Assembly (NCBI GenBank): GCA_904501885.1
Contig: CAJGCP010000001.1
Location: 1 to 64,000, forward strand
Reading direction: 5' to 3'
Length of the DNA: 64,000 nucleotides
Origin: an uncultured Acetatifactor sp.
GTDB taxonomy: Bacteria > Bacillota > Clostridia > Lachnospirales > Lachnospiraceae
Of this stretch, positions 1 to 6,802 are shown piece by piece; the stretch's first letter is position 1; each line of letters begins with the position of its first letter. The notes beneath the pieces were generated by a model that worked only from the letters and a program-made list of their open reading frames with translations, had not been told where the DNA came from and made no database searches. The translations under genes were made by a program, and so were the position numbers.

Positions 1-78
1 ATGAGTACTTTGAACCAGAAAAGATACAGTTTTCGCCCATTATTTAGTGCAGAGTTATTGTTGTAACTTTTAAACCAA

Positions 79-116
79 TTGCACAAAGTGCCTAAAATAA
101 AGGATTTTTTGTGCAA
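79..116. promoter_or_regulatory. Inverted repeat upstream of uppP
   Basis: TTGCACAAA (79-87) is matched by its reverse complement TTTGTGCAA (108-116) across a 20-base spacer that contains a possible -10 box TAAAAT at 93-98. It has no following T-run, so it is not a usual terminator. It could be an operator or a leader hairpin. The rest of 1-145 holds no gene that I can see. Confidence 0.25.
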
Positions 117-145
117 AATAAATAAGAAAGAATAGAGAGTTTAAG

Positions 146-1006
146 ATGTTAGAAATTATTAAAGCTGTAGTTTATGGTGTTGTGGAGGGTATCACAGAGT
201 GGTTGCCCATCAGCAGTACCGGACATTTGATTTTGGTAGAGAAATTTTTGCCCTTTCAGGAAACCAGCGAAAATTTCTTCGGCATGTTTGACGTAGTGAT
301 TCAGCTGGGTGCAATTTTGGCGGTTGTGCTTTTGTTTTGGAAGCAAATTTGGCCCTTTGCCTTAAGCCAAAAGGAACGGCAGGGGACAGGTCTTTCTTCC
401 TATCTAAAGAAAGATATTTGGACCCTTTGGTTTAAGATTTTGGTTTCCACTGTACCAGCGGCGATTATTGGCGCGTTGTTTGATGAGAAGTTTGAGGAGT
501 TATTTTATAATCCTCCTTGTATCGCAATTGCGCTGATTGTGTTTGGTGTGGCATTTATCCTAATTGAAAATCAGAACCGGGGAAAAGAATATAAAGTGAC
601 ACATCTGTCAGAAATCACATATCAAACCGCATTTATGATTGGCGTATTTCAAGTATTGGCTGCAATTTTTCCCGGTACAAGTCGTTCCGGTGCGACTATC
701 GTAGGCGCCCTGCTCTTGGGTGTGTGCAGAACGGTGGCTGCAGAGTATACTTTCTTCCTGGCGATACCGGTGATGTTTGGGGCAAGTCTCCTAAAGGTGA
801 TGAAGTTTGGATTTGACTTTACCTCTATGGAATTGATTGTTTTGCTGGTGGGCACGGCAGTATCTTTCGTGGTATCCATCTTTGTATTGAAATTCTTGTT
901 GGGATACATTAAGAAGCATGACTTCAAGGTGTTTGGCTGGTATCGAATCGCATTGGGCCTGTTGGTGTTGCTATTGGTAGCGACGAACATTATGCCGGCA
1001 AGATAA
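146..1006 (+). CDS. uppP: Undecaprenyl-diphosphatase UppP (BacA family)
   Basis: This integral membrane phosphatase converts undecaprenyl diphosphate to undecaprenyl phosphate, which recycles the lipid carrier for peptidoglycan and wall glycans; overexpression of the family gives bacitracin resistance. The 286 residues match the usual family length. The N-terminal signature is present (E14-G-I-T-E18, then LPISSTGH at 20-27), and so is the second active-site loop PGTSRSG at about 176-182. Hydrophobic segments run throughout. The ATG has only a weak purine-rich ribosome site (AGAGAG). A strong hairpin terminator follows, so it seems to be transcribed alone or with genes upstream of the window. 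The family assignment is firm. Confidence 0.95.
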   Translation: MLEIIKAVVYGVVEGITEWLPISSTGHLILVEKFLPFQETSENFFGMFDVVIQLGAILAVVLLFWKQIWPFALSQKERQGTGLSSYLKKDIWTLWFKILVSTVPAAIIGALFDEKFEELFYNPPCIAIALIVFGVAFILIENQNRGKEYKVTHLSEITYQTAFMIGVFQVLAAIFPGTSRSGATIVGALLLGVCRTVAAEYTFFLAIPVMFGASLLKVMKFGFDFTSMELIVLLVGTAVSFVVSIFVLKFLLGYIKKHDFKVFGWYRIALGLLVLLLVATNIMPAR

Positions 1007-1020
1007 AACGAGTTTGTGAC

Positions 1021-1056
1021 AAAAGGCAATGGGGCCGAAAGCCTTATTGCCTTTTT
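1021..1056 (+). terminator. Rho-independent terminator after uppP
   Basis: AAAAGGCAAT at 1021-1030 pairs with ATTGCCTTTTT at 1046-1056. The loop contains a small second GGC/GCC pairing, and the stem ends in a T-run. Confidence 0.85.
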
Positions 1057-1081
1057 ATAAGACAAGGAATGAGGACACCGT

Positions 1082-1678
1082 ATGATAAAGAATATAATCG
1101 TGGACATGGGTAATGTGCTTTTGGAGTACAACCCGAAGAAGATACTGGATGCTATCTGCACTACGCAGGAATGTAAGGATATTATATATAAGGAACTCTT
1201 TCAGGGAGAAGAATGGATTTTAGGTGACAGAGGTGTGATTCTAAATCACCAAAGATTTGATGGAGCATCTAAAAGGGTGCCGGAGAAGTATCATAAGGAG
1301 TTGCAGGCTTGCGTAGACCACTGGATTGATTTCATGCTGCCCATTCCCGGAGCAAAGGACTTTTGTCAGTGGGCGAAGGAACAGGGGTATCGGTTGTTTG
1401 TTCTCTCCAATGCCTGTGGTTTGTTCCATACCTATTTCCCAAAACAGTTCCCACTGGAATGGTTTGAGGGCGTGGTGGTGTCTGCGGATGTGAAGATGAT
1501 AAAACCGTCTGCAGAAATTTATGAGTACGTTTTGCAGAAGTTTCATCTCCGGCCGGAGGAGTGCCTGTTCATTGACGATATGGAATATAACATCAGGGGT
1601 GCAGAGGCGGTTGGCATCCATGGAACTGTATTTAAAAATGATTTCTGCACTATAAAAAACACGCTACAAACACTTTAG
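1082..1678 (+). CDS. HAD-superfamily hydrolase, YihX/sEH-N-like phosphatase
   Basis: This is a predicted cytosolic phosphatase of the haloacid dehalogenase superfamily. Motif I is IIVDMGNVL, with the nucleophile D8 in the 'DxGNV' form typical of the YihX/sugar-phosphate and epoxide-hydrolase N-domain subfamily. Motif II is FVLSNA, the motif III lysine is in MIKPSAEIY, and motif IV is LFIDDMEYN. A helical cap lies between motifs I and II. The length of 198 residues is normal. The substrate cannot be read from sequence; hexose phosphates or FMN are common in this subfamily. It lies between the uppP terminator and the hrcA promoter, so it is probably its own unit. A GAGGAC ribosome site precedes the ATG. 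Confidence 0.85.
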   Translation: MIKNIIVDMGNVLLEYNPKKILDAICTTQECKDIIYKELFQGEEWILGDRGVILNHQRFDGASKRVPEKYHKELQACVDHWIDFMLPIPGAKDFCQWAKEQGYRLFVLSNACGLFHTYFPKQFPLEWFEGVVVSADVKMIKPSAEIYEYVLQKFHLRPEECLFIDDMEYNIRGAEAVGIHGTVFKNDFCTIKNTLQTL

Positions 1679-1710
1679 ATTTATTTTAGAATTATTTTTA
1701 ATGAAATTGG

Positions 1711-1739
1711 TTGACAATAAGAAAGGGAAGTGCTAACTT
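1711..1739 (+). promoter_or_regulatory. Sigma-A-type promoter of the hrcA operon
   Basis: The -35 box is a perfect TTGACA (1711-1716). After 17 bases comes TAACTT (1734-1739), preceded by TG at 1731-1732, which makes an extended -10. Transcription should begin near 1746, placing the CIRCE element in the early transcribed region. The -10 overlaps an extra CIRCE-like half-site. Confidence 0.75.
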
Positions 1740-1753
1740 ATCTTTAGTAGATG

Positions 1754-1780
1754 TTAGCACTCCCTTTTATTGAGTGCTAA
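1754..1780. promoter_or_regulatory. CIRCE operator (HrcA binding site)
   Basis: This is a perfect consensus inverted repeat, TTAGCACTC-N9-GAGTGCTAA, lying 24 bases before the hrcA start. CIRCE is the established binding site of the repressor HrcA, so hrcA should be autoregulated and the chaperone operon heat-inducible. A third half-site (AAGTGCTAAC, 1728-1737) lies upstream and is discussed in the findings. Confidence 0.97.
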
Positions 1781-1804
1781 CAACATAAGAAGGGAGGTAC
1801 TTGG

Positions 1805-2839
1805 ATGGAGTTAGACGAGAGAAAAAAGAAGATTCTGCAAGCGGTCATTCGTAACTATCTGGAGACCGGCGAGCCGGTGGGCAGTAGAACCATATCCAAG
1901 TATACCGACCTGAATTTAAGCTCTGCCACCATACGAAATGAGATGGCAGATCTGGAGGAAATGGGATATATTTTACAGCCCCATACTTCCGCCGGGCGAA
2001 TTCCTTCGGATAAAGGTTACCGATTATATGTGGATACCATGATGGAGGAAAAAGAGCGCAAGGTTGAGGAGATGGAGGAGATGCTTCTCAAACGCCAGGA
2101 TAAGATGGAGACACTGCTCAAGCAGGTGGCCAAGGTGCTGGCACAGAACACACAATATGCCTCCATGATATCTGTTCCTCAAAACCGCGGGGCGAAATTG
2201 AAGTTCATCCAGTTGTCCAGAGTGGACGCGCGCCAGTTATTGGCGGTGGTCGTAACGGAAGGTAATGTGATTAAAAATAACATTATCCGTGTAGAAGAAG
2301 AACTGAATGATGAGACATTGCTGAAGTTGAACATTCTGCTGAACACACACTTGACCGGACTGACCATTGGAGAAATCAACCTGGCAATGATTGCTTATAT
2401 GAAGCAGCAGGCCGGTATTCATGGAGACATCATTGGAGAAGTTTTGGACGCGGTGGCAACCTCCATACACGAAGAGGAAGATTTAGAGATTTACACCAGC
2501 GGTACCAATAACATCTTCCGATATCCTGAGTTGGCCGACCACAGAAAAGCAAGTGAGTTGATTAATACTTTTGAGGAAAAGCAACTTCTTACCGAACTTT
2601 TACAGGATCCCGGGCAGGGAAGTGGTGGCACCGGTATTCAGGTGTACATCGGTGAAGAATCCTCGGTACAGAGTATGAGAGATTGCAGTATTGTTACCGC
2701 CACCTATGAGTTGGGCGGTGGCATGAAGGGAACCATCGGTATCGTGGGACCGAAACGAATGGACTACGAAAAAGTAGTTGGAACGCTTCGTACCATACAG
2801 AGTCAGTTAGACGAAATGTATCGGGATGACAAAGAATAA
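1805..2839 (+). CDS. hrcA: Heat-inducible transcription repressor HrcA
   Basis: HrcA binds CIRCE and represses the class I heat-shock genes; its activity depends on the GroE chaperonin in studied Firmicutes. The N-terminal winged helix (about 1-75) includes the diagnostic run SSATIRNEMADLEEMGY followed by QPHTSAGRIPSDKGYR. A central dimerisation/GAF-like region follows, and the C-terminus (GGGMKGTIGIVGPKRMDY) is typical. The 344 residues match the family. The AGGGAGG ribosome site is eight bases from the ATG. It is the first gene of the grpE-dnaK-dnaJ operon, with a 24-base gap to grpE, and CIRCE lies directly upstream. Confidence 0.97.
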   Translation: MELDERKKKILQAVIRNYLETGEPVGSRTISKYTDLNLSSATIRNEMADLEEMGYILQPHTSAGRIPSDKGYRLYVDTMMEEKERKVEEMEEMLLKRQDKMETLLKQVAKVLAQNTQYASMISVPQNRGAKLKFIQLSRVDARQLLAVVVTEGNVIKNNIIRVEEELNDETLLKLNILLNTHLTGLTIGEINLAMIAYMKQQAGIHGDIIGEVLDAVATSIHEEEDLEIYTSGTNNIFRYPELADHRKASELINTFEEKQLLTELLQDPGQGSGGTGIQVYIGEESSVQSMRDCSIVTATYELGGGMKGTIGIVGPKRMDYEKVVGTLRTIQSQLDEMYRDDKE

Positions 2840-2863
2840 AGTAGTATCGGAAAGGATAGAACC

Positions 2864-3493
2864 ATGACAGAGAAGGAAAAACAGTTGCAGCAGGAAGAGG
2901 CTGTGGATGTGAATCCGGCGGAAACAGAAGCAACAGAGGAAAAGGCAAAAGCCGAGGAAACGTGCGGATGCACAGAAGGATGTGAATCCAAGGCAGAAAC
3001 TGCCGGCTGTGAGAAAAAAACGGCAAAGAAGCAATGTAAGACAGATAAAAAAGAAAAGCAATACAAAGAACAAATCGAACAGCTGGAAGATAAGGTAAAG
3101 CGCCAGTTGGCAGAATTCGAAAACTTCCGCAACAGAACAGAAAAAGAAAAACAGTCCATGTTTGAAATGGGAGCCAAGAGTGTCATCGAAAAGATGCTGC
3201 CGGTGGTGGATAATTTTGAGCGGGGACTTCAGACCGTTCCGGAAGACAAAAAGGAAGATCCTTTTGTGGATGGAATGAATCGTATTTACAAGCAGCTGCT
3301 TACCGAACTGGAAGCAATCGGCGTGAAGCAGATAGAAGCACTTGGTCAGGAATTTGACCCCAACCTTCATAATGCGGTCATGCAGGTGGCCAGTGAAGAA
3401 TACGAAAGCGGTCAGGTGGCACAGGAATTATTAAAAGGCTATACCTATCGCGACAGCGTGGTAAGACATACCATGGTCGCAGTAGTTGAATAA
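2864..3493 (+). CDS. grpE: Nucleotide exchange factor GrpE with cysteine-rich N-terminal extension
   Basis: GrpE releases ADP from DnaK in the folding cycle. Residues from about 65 to 105 form the long coiled-coil helix (ending in LAEFENFRNRTEKEK), followed by the four-helix and beta-wing region with the conserved stretch GVKQIEALGQEFDPNLHNAV. The 209 residues are slightly long because of a charged, Glu/Lys-rich N-terminal tail. That tail carries five cysteines at 34, 36, 40, 49 and 58 (CGCTEGC and two more), while GrpE cores usually have few. The role of the cysteines is unknown; metal or redox sensing is possible but speculative. The gene sits between hrcA and dnaK. Confidence 0.95.
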   Translation: MTEKEKQLQQEEAVDVNPAETEATEEKAKAEETCGCTEGCESKAETAGCEKKTAKKQCKTDKKEKQYKEQIEQLEDKVKRQLAEFENFRNRTEKEKQSMFEMGAKSVIEKMLPVVDNFERGLQTVPEDKKEDPFVDGMNRIYKQLLTELEAIGVKQIEALGQEFDPNLHNAVMQVASEEYESGQVAQELLKGYTYRDSVVRHTMVAVVE

Positions 3494-3522
3494 CAATAAA
3501 AACAAAACAGGAGGACATAAAA

Positions 3523-5379
3523 ATGGGAAAAATTATTGGTATTGACTTGGGTACAACAAACAGTTGCGTGGCAGTTATGGAGGGTGGTAAGCCCACTGTT
3601 ATCGCAAACGCAGAAGGTGCAAGAACCACACCTTCCATCGTAGCATTTACAAAAACCGGTGAAAGACTGGTAGGTGAGCCTGCAAAGCGTCAGGCAGTAA
3701 CTAACGCAGATAAGACCATCGCATCTATCAAGAGAGATATGGGTACAGACAACGGTCGTACCATCGACGACAAGAAATACTCTCCTCAGCAGATTTCCGC
3801 AATGATTTTGCAGAAGCTGAAAGCAGACGCAGAGAGCTACTTGGGCGAAAAGGTAACAGAGGCAGTAATCACTGTTCCTGCATATTTTAATGATGCACAG
3901 CGTCAGGCAACCAAGGATGCAGGTAAGATTGCAGGCTTGGAAGTAAAGCGTATCATCAACGAGCCTACGGCAGCAGCCTTGGCTTATGGTTTGGATAACG
4001 AAAAAGAGCAGAAAATTATGGTTTATGACTTGGGTGGTGGTACCTTCGACGTATCCATCATCGAAATCGGCGAAGGCGTTATCGAAGTTCTTTCTACCAA
4101 CGGTGATACCCGTTTGGGTGGTGACGACTTTGACAACAAGATTATCGACTGGATGCTTGCTGAGTTCAAGAAGGCTGAAGGCGTAGACCTTTCCGGCGAT
4201 AAGATGGCAATGCAGAGATTGAAAGAAGCAGCAGAGAAGGCAAAGAAGGAATTGTCCAGTGCAATGACCACAAATATCAACCTTCCTTTCATCACTGCTA
4301 CTGCAGAAGGCCCTAAGCATTTTGATATGAATTTGAGCCGTGCTCAGTTTGATGAATTGACCAGAGATCTGGTAGAAAGAACTGCAATCCCTGTACAGAA
4401 CGCTATGAAGGATGCAGGCCTTACCAATGCTGACTTAGGTCAGGTGCTTTTGGTAGGTGGTTCCACCAGAATTCCTGCAGTACAGGATAAGGTAAGACAG
4501 ATCACAGGCAAAGAGCCCAGCAAGACTTTGAACCCTGATGAGTGTGTGGCAATTGGTGCTTCCGTACAGGGTGGTAAATTGGCAGGTGATGCCGGAGCAG
4601 GCGACATCCTCCTTTTGGATGTAACTCCTTTGTCTCTGTCCATCGAGACCATGGGTGGTGTGGCTACCAGATTGATTGAAAGAAATACAACCATCCCTAC
4701 TAAGAAGAGCCAGATTTTCTCCACTGCAGCAGACAATCAGACTGCAGTAGATATCAATGTGGTACAGGGTGAGAGACAGTTTGCAAAGGACAACAAGTCC
4801 CTTGGACAGTTCCGTTTGGATGGTATCCCTCCCGCAAGAAGAGGTATGCCTCAGATCGAAGTAACCTTCGATATTGACGCAAACGGTATCGTAAATGTAT
4901 CTGCAAAGGATTTGGGCACCGGTAAGGAACAGCATATCACCATCACCGCAGGTTCCAACATGTCCGATGATGAAATCGAAAGAGCAGTCAAGGAAGCTGC
5001 TGAGTTCGAGGCACAGGATAAGAAGAGAAAAGAAGCAGTGGAAGCGAGAAACGAGGCAGACTCTTTCGTATTCCAGACAGAAAATGCTTTGAACGAAGTG
5101 GGCGACAAGCTGGCAGATGCCGACAAGTCCGCAGTGCAGGCAGATTTGGATGCTTTGAAAGCAATCCTTGAGAGAACCAAGGATCAGGAAATGAGCGACA
5201 GCGACATCGATGAGTTGAAGGCGGCAAAAGAAAAACTGACCAACAGTGCGCAGGCACTCTTCACCAAGATGTATGAGAATATGCAGCAGGCACAGCAGGG
5301 TGCAGGCCCTGACATGGGTGGTGCGGCAGGCGCAGCTCCCGAAGATGATGTCATCGACGGAGACTTCCGCGAAGTATAA
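3523..5379 (+). CDS. dnaK: Chaperone DnaK (Hsp70)
   Basis: DnaK is the ATP-dependent Hsp70 chaperone of the cytosol. All three Hsp70 signatures are present: IGIDLGTTNSCVAV at the N-terminus, VYDLGGGTFDVSI in the middle of the ATPase domain, and VLLVGGSTRIPAVQ. The substrate-binding domain and helical lid follow, and the C-terminus ends DDVIDGDFREV, close to the usual terminal motif. The length of 618 is normal for Firmicutes. An AGGAGG ribosome site precedes the ATG. It is in the CIRCE operon, 29 bases after grpE. Long minus-strand open frames under this gene are the well-known antisense artefact of dnaK codon usage. Confidence 0.98.
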   Translation: MGKIIGIDLGTTNSCVAVMEGGKPTVIANAEGARTTPSIVAFTKTGERLVGEPAKRQAVTNADKTIASIKRDMGTDNGRTIDDKKYSPQQISAMILQKLKADAESYLGEKVTEAVITVPAYFNDAQRQATKDAGKIAGLEVKRIINEPTAAALAYGLDNEKEQKIMVYDLGGGTFDVSIIEIGEGVIEVLSTNGDTRLGGDDFDNKIIDWMLAEFKKAEGVDLSGDKMAMQRLKEAAEKAKKELSSAMTTNINLPFITATAEGPKHFDMNLSRAQFDELTRDLVERTAIPVQNAMKDAGLTNADLGQVLLVGGSTRIPAVQDKVRQITGKEPSKTLNPDECVAIGASVQGGKLAGDAGAGDILLLDVTPLSLSIETMGGVATRLIERNTTIPTKKSQIFSTAADNQTAVDINVVQGERQFAKDNKSLGQFRLDGIPPARRGMPQIEVTFDIDANGIVNVSAKDLGTGKEQHITITAGSNMSDDEIERAVKEAAEFEAQDKKRKEAVEARNEADSFVFQTENALNEVGDKLADADKSAVQADLDALKAILERTKDQEMSDSDIDELKAAKEKLTNSAQALFTKMYENMQQAQQGAGPDMGGAAGAAPEDDVIDGDFREV

Positions 5380-5407
5380 AAAGTAACTATTGTAATGAGG
5401 TGCTAAC

Positions 5408-6592
5408 ATGGCAGAGCAAAAGAGAGACTATTATGAGGTCCTCGGCGTAGATAAGAATGCTGATGATGCCGCAATTAAAAAAGCATATCGTGCACTTGCT
5501 AAAAAGTATCATCCGGATGTGAATCCGGGTGATGCTGAAGCAGAGAAAAAATTCAAAGAGGCGTCCGAAGCATATGCTGTGTTGAGCGATCCGGACAAGA
5601 AGCGTCAGTACGATCAGTTTGGTCACGCTGCTTTTGATGGTGGCGCTGGCGGCGCCGGTGGATTTGATTTTAGCGGTGCTGATTTTAGCGACATTTTTGG
5701 CGATATTTTTGGTGATTTCTTCGGTGGTGGAAGCAGGAGAAGTTCTTATAACAATGGCCCCATGAAGGGAGCAAACCTCCGTACCAGTGTGCGGATTACT
5801 TTTGAAGAAGCGGTATTTGGATGTAAGAAAGAAATTGAACTTACCGTGAAAGAAGCATGTAAGACCTGTCACGGCTCAGGAGCAAAACCCGGCACCAGTC
5901 CGGAAACTTGTTCCAAATGTGGCGGCAAGGGCCAGGTGGTGTTTACCCAGCAGTCCTTATTTGGCATGGTAAGAAATGTACAGACCTGTCCTGAGTGTCA
6001 GGGAAGCGGTAAAGTAGTCAAAGAAAAATGTCCGGATTGTCATGGTTCTGCGTATATTCCCATGCGGAAACGCTATTCTGTGGATATTCCTGCCGGTATT
6101 GACAATGGACAGTCCACCCGTATGCCCGGTTTGGGTGAACCCGGTACCAATGGCGGCCCCAGAGGCGATGTGTTGGTAGAAGTGATTGTAGGACGTCATC
6201 CTATTTTCCAGAGACAGGATTTCAATATCTATTCTACCGTTCCCATGTCCTTCGCAGTGGCTACATTGGGCGGTGAAATCATGATTGATACCGTGGACGG
6301 CAAAGTCATTTATGAGGTGAAGCCCGGTACCCAGACAGACACCAGAGTGCGTCTGAAGGGCAAGGGTGTACCTTCCTGGAGAAACAAGGACTATCGAGGC
6401 GACCACTATGTGACATTGGTGGTTCAGGTGCCTGACAAATTAAGTCATGAGGCCAAGGAACTGTTGAAACAATTTGACGCAGCAAACGATAACAGTTTAA
6501 ATGCGACCAAGGAAGCATCCGATAATAAGGGTGCAGAAACCAAGGAAGACAAAAAGAAAAAGTCCAAGGACGGGTTCTTTGGGAAGAAATAA
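5408..6592 (+). CDS. dnaJ: Chaperone DnaJ (Hsp40)
   Basis: DnaJ delivers substrates to DnaK and stimulates its ATPase. The J domain (about 1-70) has the HPD motif at 35-37. A Gly/Phe-rich region follows (GGAGGFDFSGADFSDIFGDIF). Four zinc-binding CxxCxGxG-type repeats are seen: CKTCHGSG, CSKCGGKG, CPECQGSG and CPDCHGSA, the last with Ala in place of the final Gly. The C-terminal beta domains bind client peptides. The protein (394 residues) ends in a Lys-rich tail. It is the last gene of the chaperone operon, since a terminator follows directly. Confidence 0.97.
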   Translation: MAEQKRDYYEVLGVDKNADDAAIKKAYRALAKKYHPDVNPGDAEAEKKFKEASEAYAVLSDPDKKRQYDQFGHAAFDGGAGGAGGFDFSGADFSDIFGDIFGDFFGGGSRRSSYNNGPMKGANLRTSVRITFEEAVFGCKKEIELTVKEACKTCHGSGAKPGTSPETCSKCGGKGQVVFTQQSLFGMVRNVQTCPECQGSGKVVKEKCPDCHGSAYIPMRKRYSVDIPAGIDNGQSTRMPGLGEPGTNGGPRGDVLVEVIVGRHPIFQRQDFNIYSTVPMSFAVATLGGEIMIDTVDGKVIYEVKPGTQTDTRVRLKGKGVPSWRNKDYRGDHYVTLVVQVPDKLSHEAKELLKQFDAANDNSLNATKEASDNKGAETKEDKKKKSKDGFFGKK

Positions 6593-6601
6593 GACAGAAG
6601 A

Positions 6602-6640
6602 AAAAGGATTGTGACCGGAGACGGCTACAATCCTTTTATT
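6602..6640 (+). terminator. Rho-independent terminator of the hrcA-dnaJ operon
   Basis: AAAAGGATTGT at 6602-6612 pairs with ACAATCCTTTT at 6627-6637, followed by ATT. The loop is 14 bases. It closes the chaperone operon 9 bases after dnaJ. Confidence 0.8.
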
Positions 6641-6734
6641 TATGAGTACATACATAGAATTTATTATAAATCTGACAACTGTGTCATATTTGTTGTGATT
6701 CTCAAAACATGAAAATCAAGGTGAAAGAAATGAT

Positions 6735-6763
6735 TTGTAAATCACGTAAGTGTAAGGTATAAT
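6735..6763 (+). promoter_or_regulatory. Promoter of the CotH/VTC cassette
   Basis: TTGTAA (6735-6740), 17 bases, then a perfect TATAAT (6758-6763). It lies 40 bases before the CotH gene and gives the cassette transcription independent of CIRCE. Confidence 0.75.
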
Positions 6764-6802
6764 TATAAGTTGAAATATTATATCTAGACGCGGAGAGCAG
6801 AT

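Noticed and set aside
3445..5409. Long minus-strand open frames beneath dnaK
   Set aside because: They run antisense to a fully conserved gene, have no ribosome site and give no recognisable protein; this is a known codon-usage artefact of dnaK.
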